A stretch of 64,000 nucleotides of DNA from Agelas oroides. Its lineage: Eukaryota; Porifera; Demospongiae; Agelasida; Agelasidae. Shown in pieces: positions 1 through 10,087 of this stretch. The notes below the pieces were generated by a model. That model did no database searches. It worked only from the letters and a program-made list of their open reading frames with translations, and was not told the origin of the DNA. Each line of letters starts with the position of its first letter. Within the stretch, counting starts at the first letter, position 1. The DNA is taken from NCBI GenBank assembly GCA_949130485.1, contig OX422185.1:10886118-10950117 (forward strand), in the 5' to 3' direction. Made by a program: the position numbers and the translations under genes.

Positions 1-1134
1 GTGCATGAGATAGGAGTCCCGATCTCCTCATCACCTCAGTGCAGCCGATGAAGCCTGGTAGTTACCAAAATGCATCTTGTGCAGTGCATGGGTGACTTTG
101 CATAACATCTGGGCCTGCCTCTTTGAAGGGAAATGTGGTTTATTATAATTGAACTTTCAGGAGAAATATTGCAAGGTATGTATTGCTAAGGCTGCTGTAT
201 ATGAGTGCTCCAACACAACTACCTATGTGTTTGCAACAACTTTAAGACCTGGATCTTGTTAACACAATACACATGCAGACCTCTTACCTAAAATAGGAAA
301 ACTAAGCAAAGTCATCCTCATATCACTACTCAATACTCATGCTGTATCACAGAACCACACCAAACATTCACACCTACATAGTTTTTCTATGTCTAATCTT
401 ATAATTATCACTTAAACTTGCAGAACACAGTATTAGGTATGAATAAGAATGTGAAGATGGATACAGTATGGTTAGTAATTTTGATGGGTGCAAATTTTCA
501 TGAAATAGGCCAAAATCCTGGTTTCCGAAATTATGGTTTCGGAAGGTAACTTACTGATATTTGCTATCCTGCATGTTAGCTAGCTCAACAGCTCAAAGCT
601 AGTACCAAGTCTAGTAGTGTCTATGGAAAGAAATGACAATCTCAACCCTTGTTTGTGGGTGAAGCATTACACAGGCACAGTCAGACTAAGTATGAAGGCA
701 ATCATTTGCACTCTTGGCTTAGCACTATATCAACATTTGCATCTGTGCTTACTGCAGCACTTAGATTCAATTGGTTTTAGCAGTTTTCATTAAAGGCACA
801 CTTGCTGACTGGCTTCTACTACAGTTTGAAGTACAGCATTCTTCGCCTGCAGTACGAAATTTGCATACTACAGGCGTTGAACTACTTCGGAAAGTTGGCA
901 ACAAGGCTACAAGTCAGTCCGCTTTCTAGCACGATAAAGCTTTCTCCACTGTCGGGCTGGCCTCAATGAAGCACGGGTGAAGTTACGATGCAGGTCGATT
1001 CGGTACACCCTGGTAGCCAACTTGTGCTAAATTGAAACATGATTCACTTCCCGCAGGCAACGAAAAATGCTAAAATTACCAACTATACTGTATGAAACTG
1101 TTTACAAGCTAGTACCTTGCTGTGCGATTACCAG
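1..1134. other. No gene recognised
   Basis: I see no convincing exon or repeat structure here. The stretch lies upstream of the first coiled-coil exon of the Kelch gene and may be its intron or 5' flank. Confidence 0.4.
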
Positions 1135-1189
1135 AGTACAACTTGTACATCATAAACTGGCCACAGATTCCCACAGGACAGAGACTAAG

Positions 1190-4100
1190 GTTCAGGAGGA
1201 GGATACTGAAATGAAGAGGCTGCAAACACTGTTACAAGCACTGAAGGTACATGATTTGTAGCTACAATTAGTAGCATAGCGACGCTAGGGGCCATACCCC
1301 ACCAACCTGTCAATTATCAGCTCCAATAGTACCTTTGTCAATTATGAATTGAGCACTAAAATGCATATCAAGATTCTGAAACAAATATTACACAGTATTG
1401 ATATCTGTATCAGCGGAATAACACTGTCTTGTGTGCTCTCTTGACCTCACTGTGAGCTTGCAATCACTGGCATAGATCTGCTGCATGCACATATACCTAC
1501 CTGTTTCTAAGTAATGGCCTAAATGAATCCTAAAAACTGACATATTAGAGGATCTAAGATTTGAAAAATAAATTCTAGTGGGCCCCCAATCTCCTCAGAT
1601 GCTTCTGCACAGTATGCCAATGGTTCTGTGCCTTGGCATCTGTGTCATGGCTACGTTACTGGCTATGTCACTGTGTACAATTATAGTATCACTGGAAGTG
1701 TAACAGTATAGCATCTACATTGCAGTATTCTCTCTCAATTGCTACAGGTAGAGCTTCACCAGAAAGATGACCAAATCCAGGTACAAGACATGGAAATTCG
1801 GGAGAAGGTTGCTCAAATAAACAGGCAACAGAGAGAGCTACAAGCATTAAGAGTAAGTTTGAGGATATTCTACTGTAAGAACAGAAATGACCAACTCATT
1901 ATCTGGCTCTTAGGATGACAGAGAAAGGCTGCATACAGAGATGGATGCTAGTTTGGAAAAGAAGGATCTTACAATCAGCAGACTGCAGGAAGAGCTACAA
2001 ATGCTGAGGGTATGTAGCTGCATAAACTTTACTATCTGTGTGATAACAGTGTCCTGTTCTGACTAGGGCCAAAACACAGTTAAAGGTGAGAGACTTGCTG
2101 AGGTGCAGTCTCAGCTTCAACAACTGCAAGTAAGTCTGACACGCAGATTTGTTTGCCTACTGCCATTGTTGCTTATCTAAAACTAGTGAGATGATTCATC
2201 ATCGTGGGGCGAGCCTGAGCAAGCAGCAAAGTGCTGATTTACTACTTTGTCATGGCACACAGCAGGATTTGTCACTGTCGACTGTTTAAGCAAAATTTGA
2301 TGATGCATAGGTAGCTAAGTCCTCAATATAAGTATTACATATGCCAGCCATTTCTCCAGCCAGGGCAGCTAATGTAGCTACACATGCATGGACTAAGTTA
2401 CACTGAAATCATGAGCTAAATTTCTGGCATTTATGAGTGCCGTTTATGCATGGCCCTACCTGAAGCGACCCAGTCAACCACTGTCCATATTGAGTTTGTA
2501 CCGTCTGTGAGCGGCCTGCCGTCGTCAGTAAAGCACAAACCAAAATTAGGTTGCCACGCGTGCTCAAACTTCAGTCGTCTTCACTCTGGGTTGCCGACGC
2601 TGCACTCTGACAGTCGGACTTCCACTGGCCTTCAAATGCTTCACAGTATCGATCTTTGTGAAATATTTGAATGCGCTCATTTAAAATTTATTGTAAGTGG
2701 TCAGTCCAAGCAAGCAAACATACACATGTGCACAATGAAGTCACACTAGTGTGAGGCTTGCTCAGGCTCGGCCCAACTATCATGATGTTGTTTTTGTGTA
2801 TGGTAATTGGTGCGAGCCTGAGCGAACCCCACACTAGCGAGACTACATTGCACATATGCATGCTGGATTGCTTGTTTGCTTGCTTGGACCGCAAATTTCA
2901 AATGAGTGTATTCAAATATTTCACAAAGATTGAATATCCACATGTATTTTAGCTCAGCTGAGCATAAGTGAAAAGCTACTGCCAGACTGTAGCATTGGTG
3001 TGAAAGAGACCAGGAGTGAAAACAATTTGAGTTGAATAGGTTTGCAGCGTGTGTGACAACTTATACTTCCAGGAAAGTCTGTGCTATGACTCTGATGGCT
3101 GTATGACAAGGTAGGCTGCAAGCCACATACAGTACAAGGCATTGTGACAGATTTTTTTTCATGTAAGCAACAGGCATGAATGACCTGCTAGACTGCTCAT
3201 ATACAGCAGAGATTTACCTCAAGGCTTGAGTGTGCAGCTTAGCATATTGCCATGCAGCTGGACAAATAGCTGCATGTCAGTATGTGTGATCACCCACAAA
3301 TGGACTTTTTAATATTCAAAATATTTGCTTAATCAGCTACTCACTCAGGCTCACCCTTGGATGATGCAGCATCTCCCCAATTAATGTTTGGGGTGAGCCT
3401 GAGCAAGCCCCACACAACCATGACAGCATTGCACATGTGCGTGTGTATACTTGCTTGCCTGCTTGCTTGGTTGCTTGCAGCGACTAACCGTAAGTTTTAA
3501 ATTGTAATATTTCACGAAGATTGAAGGTTCATGTGTACTGTCGGAAGGGCTGCTGCCAGAGTCCAATGTAGGTAGGCCTAAGCCAAGTATGCTGGCATAA
3601 TTTTGGTACTTACTGGCATTGAGCATATTTTTAGAATATTGAGTGCTATTTTTAGGAATAATAGGCACAGCCCAACCACATTAGCAGGCATTAAAAATTT
3701 GCTGCTATACACACGCAGGGTCAGTACATGTAGCTATGAGCGGTGCTGCAAGCACTAGCAACCTTTGTAGTCCCTAGTTCCATCTCTGAATTTCAAAATG
3801 AACCTGAAAAAGCAACAGAGGGACACAGCGGTCTCCACAAGTGAGAATGAAGTGGTATCATTGTTGTACCTATCCATAATGTGTGTTCATGTCCATTATT
3901 ATGAGATTATTGACAGATATGGAAAGAGTAATAGGCACATCTTGGAAGAACAATAGAGAGAAAAGTTATGAATTGCAGAATAGAATAAAAAAGCATAGTT
4001 GACTCAGGCCTAGTGTAGTGTCCATGTGAAAGAGACCCTGAGTGAAGACCAGTCAAGTTGAAGCACGTATTGCAACTTCTGGTTTATGCAACTACAGACC

Positions 4101-6604
4101 ATGACAGACAAGGTAGGCTGCTTATAGACAGTAGAAAGCATGTACAGAGGTGAGTTCCTTTTCAGGAAAGGGCCATGCATGAATGACACTCATAAATGGC
4201 AGGATTTAAGTCTGTGTACCCATAATGCCTTGAGTGGAGAAATGACTCTAGATTGTGTACATATGTGATAACCTACCTCTGGTGGGGACTTATACGAGTT
4301 TGGCTTAACTGTGCCTCAGCACACTCATACAGCAGCAGACAGTGACAGACACTGCTCCTTTCCATAGTTTGTGCAGTGTGCTGCTCGCTCAGGCTCACCC
4401 CATGATGATGAAGCATCTCCCTAGTATTACACAATAGACCCTTAGACCCTTGTGTTCACGCTACCATGCCAGTTCATCAAACTTTGAAAATTTGGTTTGA
4501 ACAACCTATCCATGATAAGAATTAAACAAGGTGTGAGTGGTTACTAACCCTTTAATGACTTGAAACTCCTTGATGCGACTTTGGACACATGATATCAGTT
4601 GGCACAATTCGTTTCAAAGAGAGATTTTGTACTAGAAGAACTGATTTATACATTATGCAGGCAGAGATGAATACTAGGAATTCTCAGGTTCAGCAGCTCC
4701 AAGAAAGTAACAGACAGTGGACAGTAAGAGTACACACGATTAGCACAGGTTATTGACAGCAAGTTTAAAGCATACACATTTGCATCTACAGAATCAAACT
4801 ACGTCTAGAGATGCGAGTATAGCTGCATTGTGGTCTCCACATGAGGAACTCCATGTGAGTTAACCTGTGATCTAGTATGTAGCAGAAATTAGGATACACA
4901 GGTTTGTAAGGCATGATTTGGAGAAAGTAGCAATGTTTATGGCAGTACAACACTTTCTAAATGCAAAATGCCCCCATATCATGCACCTGAATGTGTGTAT
5001 ACACAGTTTATTTACTGTACACGATGTCTAAGCCTGCATTCCAACGTGGAAGATGCAGTTATTGCAGATGCCATTCTCTGTTGTTTGAAGTTTGCATTTG
5101 CATAATGAAGCTTTTGCTCTGCAACTATCATATGCTAGAGATAGCCTTGTTTCCAGGCCTTCACTGCCTCCTATATTCTGGTATGCAAATATCGTGGATC
5201 AAGGCCTGGGAGATCACATTGTGTGTAGTGATCTCAGGTAGCATCAGGTAGACACAAGTTAGTACCTGTCCATGAATGTTCAAATTTTGTATAGATCAGT
5301 CCAAACGCCTATTTTTACACTGCCTTGTGAGCTCTCAATTTATAGAGCTGCTAAAAAGCATGCTTTGAGCACTAAGTACTCTCTGAAGTGGCTGCTGCTA
5401 TGGTACTAAGTATGAAGAGGAAGTTATTATGTGCACCACACAAGGCAGTATTTTGCAAAAAAAAGCGTTTTTAGATAAGACAAAAATGTTTGCATAATGA
5501 AATTTCCCACCAAAAAACTAGCCTTTTATCAAGGCTTTGTTTGTACAAGAGCCTGGGAATGAGGCTAAGAAAATAGACTAGATGTTTCTAACCCACATTC
5601 ACAGGAACTTAGATGACAAAATATGTAGCTTGCTGGTGTTGCATTAGCAATACAGTTGATTGTAGTAGCTACTTGTTGGGTAAAAGCCTACTTCATGGCA
5701 CAATGTCATCATGATAGTTCATCTGTTTCAGCAATACACCCCTAGTGACCTGCGACTGAAATGCAGGCAGCTAGCAGACATGCCAGAAGCAATGGAGTGG
5801 CCACAATCAGTAATTGTTCATGGCAACATATATGTCAGAGAAGGATTCAGTTACATTATACACAGATATAACCCTCAAACACAACGATGGACAAAACTAC
5901 CAAATTATCAGTACTGGAATTTTACTATGGCTGAGTTCAACCACCAACTTACACTGGTTGGTGGTTGGCTCCCTGGCAAGACAAGCAATGCAGTAGCTGT
6001 ATACTCAATCTCACAGAGAAAGTGGCAACAACCCTACCCACCGATGCATGCACCTCGTGCATTACCAGCAGTAGCTACATACCACCAACACCTGGTGGTG
6101 TCAGGTGGGAGTGATGCTACTTGGACTGACCTAGCTTCCGTGGAAATCCTCAACGTGTCTACCCACCACAGCCAGTGGCTCAATATCACTCCACTCCCCA
6201 TGAGCTGCCGTCTAATGTCATCTGCCATTATAGATGATTCATTGTACCTACTTGGTGGCTCACTAGGCAAACAAGTACTCAGAATGCCCCTTACAGTTTT
6301 TGCACAAACTGGGGAGCAACCTGCACAGTGGTACATCCTCTCCAATGCTCCACTGGAGGACTCTGCTGCTGTCACTGTCCATGGATCACTACTGACAGTT
6401 GGAGGAAGCCATGATGAACAACTTAGCTCAGCCATCCATGTCTACCACCATGAAAAGAACATGTGGTCAAAGGTGGGAGACTTACCTACTGAACGGGAGG
6501 ATTGTGCCTGCTGTCTGTTATCAAATGGGGAAATCCTTGTTGCTGGAGGGCATGATTGCAATGGCTGGTCTAAACGAATGGACATAGCAGTAGTGATTTA
6601 CTAA
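1190..6604 (+). CDS. Multi-exon coiled-coil plus Kelch-repeat protein (5' end not identified)
   Basis: Seven exons on the plus strand can be joined. They are about 1190-1246 (acceptor uncertain; 1177 or 1135 also possible), 1748-1852, 1914-2009, 2067-2129, 4661-4723, 4792-4854 and 5732-6604. Each ends at a GT donor (GTAAGT, GTATGT, GTGAGT), and each from the second onward begins after AG in phase 0. The small exons encode heptad-like, Gln/Glu/Leu-rich peptides such as REKVAQINRQQRELQALR and KKDLTISRLQEELQMLR, typical of a coiled coil. The last exon is a Kelch propeller. The 2.5-kb intron 2130-4660 is filled with foldback repeats. The product is probably a cytoplasmic scaffold or ubiquitin-ligase adaptor-like protein (inference). 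No BTB, BACK, RING or U-box domain is visible, but the 5' exons are not identified and could carry one. The exon chain is inferred from splice signals without transcript support. Confidence 0.6.
2654..2928. repeat. Foldback element in Kelch-gene intron
   Basis: Arms 2654-2770 and 2813-2928 are imperfect reverse complements of about 117 bp around a 42-bp spacer. Recognisable arm ends are CTTTGTGAAATATTTGAATG and its complement near 2928. The transcript of this intron could form a long hairpin. The arm motif GAGCCTGAGCAAGC also occurs near 2212 and 3395. Confidence 0.85.
3391..3525. repeat. Single-arm copy of the 2.65-kb foldback repeat
   Basis: This block matches the right arm of the foldback element at 2813-2928 in the same orientation. 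It runs from GTGAGCCTGAGCAAGCCCCA to the ATATTTCACGAAGATTGAA region and is more diverged. It lies in the same intron. Confidence 0.7.
4855..5731. other. Intron with two MITE-like fragments
   Basis: This intron separates the last coiled-coil exon from the Kelch exon. It holds two short pieces of the dispersed CCCAGGC hairpin class. One is near 5148-5215 (TTTCCAGGCCTT facing AAGGCCTGGGA) and the other near 5520-5570 (GCCTGGGAATGAGGCTAAG). No exon was recognised inside. Confidence 0.5.
5732..6604 (+). CDS. Kelch-repeat terminal exon
   Basis: This exon is open from the acceptor at 5731 to the TAA at 6602-6604, about 290 residues. Five or so Kelch blades are visible by their diglycine motifs: LVGGW, VVSGGSD, YLLGGS, LTVGGS and LVAGGHD. 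They are spaced roughly 45-55 residues apart, with Trp downstream in most (QRWTKLP, RKWQQPYP, SQWLNITPLP, NMWSKVGDLP). Blades of this kind form a protein-binding beta-propeller, usually the substrate- or actin-binding part. An ATG at 5711 lies just upstream, but the region 5711-5731 reads as intron ending in a pyrimidine-rich acceptor. I therefore take 5732 as the exon start, in frame with the upstream coiled-coil exons. This is the best-supported coding segment of the left flank. Confidence 0.85.
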   Translation, partial: QYTPSDLRLKCRQLADMPEAMEWPQSVIVHGNIYVREGFSYIIHRYNPQTQRWTKLPNYQYWNFTMAEFNHQLTLVGGWLPGKTSNAVAVYSISQRKWQQPYPPMHAPRALPAVATYHQHLVVSGGSDATWTDLASVEILNVSTHHSQWLNITPLPMSCRLMSSAIIDDSLYLLGGSLGKQVLRMPLTVFAQTGEQPAQWYILSNAPLEDSAAVTVHGSLLTVGGSHDEQLSSAIHVYHHEKNMWSKVGDLPTEREDCACCLLSNGEILVAGGHDCNGWSKRMDIAVVIY

Positions 6605-7488
6605 CTATTGTGTAGTAATCTTGCCAATTTTAGTTGGCCTGTAAACAAGGCTATTTCTCATTTAGGGGACCAATGGCATTCAAATTTAGATTTTGTGAAG
6701 TGAATTGTGGGATTTTCCTAATAGTTCAGCCAAAAGACAAGGAAGTGTATGTACATAGCGACATAAGCTAATACTAGACATTCAGATTGTATCTTAACTG
6801 AGGTAGAATGTACATGTAAATATTTGGTATAGGCATGAACAGAAGGGACACACACAATACGGAATAATGTAAGTTATTACAAGTAGTGGTAGTAGTAGTA
6901 GACTTCATTTTGTCTCCCTTCAATCTGAGGCTGATCTACTAGAGTCGTGTATTTGCAAGCAGGATAAAGAGTGATGCAAAGAAGAGCTACTTTGACATCA
7001 CAGTAAGACATGAAAATAAGGTACAAGCTACAAATCAATTATAAGGACAGAATCTTTGCCACACCCAAGCACAATGTAGTGTTGTCATGTTTGTTTGATA
7101 ATTAAGGGGCTGTGAAGATGTTACTTTCTACAGAGGCATATAATTAGGTGTGCTACATTACAAAACCATGGCCTCAGCAATGCCGACTAACTGGAACACA
7201 ATGTAGTGTTCACATGCATTTGAAATTTCGCAAACCCTGCACCAAGGACACATCAAATTAGCTAGACAGCATTATCAACTGCACAAAAGGATTGAGCTCC
7301 TGCATAGACTGTACCACTATACTGTGATTGTGCCATCACTAAATTCTTCTGAGTTGATTTCACTAGTTTCAATAAGGTTTTGGTTTCTGCACAAACATTG
7401 CACAACCTCCTTACCTTGCTGAGTTACCACTGAACTTAGTTTCAATGAAGGTGAGGACAGTCTTGCCTTATGTATAGATTGCACTAGC
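6605..7488. other. Intergenic, no gene recognised
   Basis: This is the 3' flank of the Kelch gene. I see no coding region, only a short run of GTA trinucleotides near 6885-6900. Confidence 0.4.
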
Positions 7489-7579
7489 CTCGTTCCCAGG
7501 CTTCCCCCGTATTTTGTTTTTCGGTTCGCATTCATTATAGAAGCGAAGAGCAGTGAAAAGCTGGGAATGCCTGGGAACA
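7489..7579. mobile_element. MITE-like palindrome, CTCGTTCCCAGGC class
   Basis: The left end CTCGTTCCCAGGCTTCCC faces GGGAATGCCTGGGAAC at the right end. A related, better preserved palindrome lies at 7843-7945. This class recurs at 43452-43524, 60370-60419 and 60778-60825. Confidence 0.6.
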
Positions 7580-7810
7580 CCTATCATGTGAATGACGTCT
7601 GGTGGGCACAGGGTGAACGTCAGGGGGATGGTGCCCAAATACAAATTTGTGTGCAATAAACAATAGAGTGACTTCTTTGTCTGGTACTGTCGATCTTGTG
7701 AATGTGTGGGATCCTGGCTATCGTTGGAGCACTCAACAATGAGGAATGTGGACCCCTCTCCCCCTATGTCCAACTCGCCTCCACAGACATCATTCACATG
7801 ATAGGTGTTC
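7575..7810. repeat. 27-bp inverted repeat
   Basis: Segments 7575-7601 and 7784-7810 are reverse complements with about one mismatch (core CACCTATCATGTGAATGACG). They enclose some 180 bp and sit between the two CCCAGGC palindromes. This suggests a nested or composite terminal-inverted-repeat element. Confidence 0.75.
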
Positions 7811-7842
7811 CACAACTCCGCACAATACTTACTGTGGTGCAA

Positions 7843-7945
7843 TCTTAGCCTCGTTCCAAGGCTTCCCCCGTTTTGTATTTTTCGAGTTGCACAGAAGCGG
7901 AAGAGCAGCAATCGAAAATGGGAAGGCCTTGGAACGAGGCTAAGA
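7843..7945. mobile_element. Palindromic MITE
   Basis: The ends TCTTAGCCTCGTTCCAAGGC and its exact reverse complement bound a 103-bp element. Outside them a further imperfect inverted repeat (CAACTCCGCACAATACT, 7813-7829, against its complement near 7955-7972) extends the palindrome. The whole could fold into a long hairpin. No coding capacity. Confidence 0.8.
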
Positions 7946-8017
7946 TTGCATCATAGTATTGTGCGGAGTTGTTGAAGTTGGTGGTGGGATAGGAGGTCAA
8001 CCACAGGGTGCATGCAC

Positions 8018-8120
8018 TGCACTGCACATGGCAGCTGCTGTGTCAGCAGAAAGGGGTGGCACCACCCACTTCCCCTGTCCCACCCTTTCTGCTGACACAG
8101 CAGCTGCCATGTGCAGTGCA
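8018..8120. repeat. Near-perfect 41-bp hairpin
   Basis: Arms 8018-8059 and 8079-8120 are almost exact complements (start TGCACTGCACATGGCAGCTG) with a loop of about 19 nt. The overlapping open frames on both strands are by-products of the palindrome. Confidence 0.85.
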
Positions 8121-8235
8121 CAGCACCCATGCTGTGCACATGGTGGCTGCCTTGGCTGGCTGTAGAACAGCCTTTTGGTTGGACTGGCCAGACCGTTTCT
8201 CACCTTGTTAGCACAAATGGCCACAGAAACTACTC

Positions 8236-8660
8236 TCCCCTTTTGATCACAGACATATGAACTGTTTGCTTGACTAATATTGAATCCTGGTGGGCAGGTC
8301 TGATTTATAATCAATATGAAAAACAGTGTTTATCCCCAAAAGTTCAACATATATGCCATGCATGTGCACACAACTCTAAGATCATATTCTGCTGTGAAAA
8401 ACACAGTATAGTTAAGTATGATACACATTTCAGTTGTTTGCTGGACATATTGGGAACTCATAAGCTCCTATGACTTCTCTGACTTTTGCTGGGAGTGTTC
8501 CATTTCTCTGTCCTGTTGAAACAACTGTAACTTGAAATGTTTCACTAGGGTAGACTGATAGTGCCTTGTTTGACTTGCCACAGTTTCCTGCAGTATCAGC
8601 AAAGTTGCTATTACAAACACGTTGGATACCAATAAAGGTGCAAAGGTGCAAAGGCCTGGG
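8236..8660 (-). pseudogene. Fragment of beta-helix/multi-pass family (copy D)
   Basis: On the minus strand two frames match the middle of copy A in the same order. First comes VYPSETFQVTVVSTGQRNGT, then NQTCPPGFNISQANSSYVCD. In copy A these correspond to VYPGETFQISVVAVGQRDGT and NQTCPPGFNISESERSCVC. The beta-helix and membrane parts are absent and the frames are shifted, so this is a dead fragment. It is the most downstream member of the minus-strand array. Confidence 0.8.
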
Positions 8661-8779
8661 AAAGAGGGTAGGCTAGCAAAGCAAGCAATCAAAAACTGGA
8701 TACAAGATCTCTGGGATGCTTAGGAACAAAACCCAACAATACGCGAATCTTTCTAGGACTACAACATCTTCAAGGTCGT

Positions 8780-8840
8780 GTTTCCATTTCTGTTTCCAGT
8801 TTCCATTTCCAGTTTCCATTTCCAATTTCCATTTCATGTC
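8780..8840. repeat. Pyrimidine-rich simple repeat
   Basis: This is a run of short units of the form TTTCCATTTCCAG and TTTCCAATTTCC. The open frames through it are compositional. Confidence 0.75.
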
Positions 8841-9509
8841 CAATCCCTGCTTTTTCATATGCCCACTTGGGTTTGTTTTGGAGTCAGATCTCAGACAGAA
8901 ATGAATATGTGGTGCGTTACAGGCATGTGTATACTAAAAGTAGTCTAAAGTGAAACAAAGTTAGGTGTGTTAAAGGGTTAAAATAATTACAATATTTCCT
9001 GATGTGCATGTAAATTGCACCACCTGCACACTGCCTGCAGAGTTATGACAAAAAATACTAGCACCAACGAAACTCAATGATATGTTGACTTCTGCACATA
9101 TTGCACCACCACTACCATAAACTACTAAGTTGCCAATATTAAAAGTATAAAATCATTGCGTGTATTGAGCGCGCTACCGTGCTCCGGGCTGATATTACGC
9201 GCGTAATGCGCGAGTATAAAGCACGTAAAGGGGTGCCTGGATATTCACGATTTGACAAACTGATGTCTGGCTCCTCCTTTGAGGATGAAGATTTATTTAA
9301 AAAGCCATGAAGCTCTGAACTCTAAAATTACAGCTTTTTATGAACTGCGGGCAGCTGCAAGGCTTCCCCATTGACTCCCATACATTAGCGTGAGTTAGAA
9401 GTGTGATAAAATATTATTCCTTTAGAGTTTGCACAAAATTACCAAAGCAAAAAAGGAAAATTAAAATTGTAAAACATGATTTTAAGAGTACAAGTCAGTG
9501 ATGTAGAGT
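8841..9509. other. Intergenic, no gene recognised
   Basis: This is the 3' flank of copy A. Alternating CG dinucleotides appear near 9168-9215 (GCGCGTAATGCGCG), but no gene is visible. Confidence 0.4.
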
Positions 9510-10087
9510 TCAGAAAACATGGTGGCTAGACTGTGGCTGCTCATCAAGCAGAGGTTCACGAAGCTTATCAAAATCTCTGTGATTGTTTGTAGACTTTTCC
9601 ATATTTGTGTTCTGTTTATTCTGGGTACGTTTAGCAAGCTTCTTCCACAGCTTCGTGTGTGTCAATTGCTGGAGAAGGTGGTAGATGATGATGCCATTAA
9701 ATGTTACATGTGCTACTATGACAGAGGTGTACCCAACTGCAAGCTTGTTTCCTTCTGTGAGTTTGATGTAATAAGTGGCAGCACCTAGCACGATCAAGTT
9801 TAGAGTAAATGAGCCTTCCAGTGCATCTAGACACCAGGTCTTGTAGACCCCACCACTGATCCAAGCCCACAGCTGAAGAATCCCAGCTCCTACTACAATT
9901 GCAAGGAGGTTAATATTGGAGTCCTACTGAGGATTCAAAGCAAATACCAGAAGAAGAACAAAGCGTAACACAAGCAGTAGTCCAGGCCAGTAGCGATGTT
10001 TTGCTTTGTAGGGAGCGTGGTATGCATCCATAAATGGTTTCAGTCTGGCACTGTTGACCCATGAGAAGAGCCTCGGGTCTGATAAGC
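9510..10087 (-). pseudogene. Displaced C-terminal part of copy A
   Basis: Beyond the frameshift near 10083 the conserved sequence continues in another frame. The landmarks LKPFMDAYHAPYKAKHRYW, GGVYKTWCLDALEGSFTLN and GAATYYIKLTEGNKLAVGYT lead to a cytoplasmic tail ending LREPLLDEQPQSSHHVF and TGA at 9510-9512. Copy B reads through at the frameshift site. An in-frame TAG at 9924-9926 replaces the second CAG of copy B's Gln-Gln-Asp. So copy A carries one single-base loss and one nonsense change in an otherwise continuous 3.9-kb gene. It is either a young pseudogene, a null allele or an assembly error. The tail includes two or three more membrane segments. Confidence 0.8.

Noticed and set aside
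6034-6435. 133-codon minus-strand frame over the Kelch exon
   Set aside because: It is the shadow of the Kelch coding strand, with no domain.
7951-8314. Several 60-105-codon frames on both strands
   Set aside because: They read through the near-perfect hairpin at 8018-8120 and are therefore mirror images of one another.
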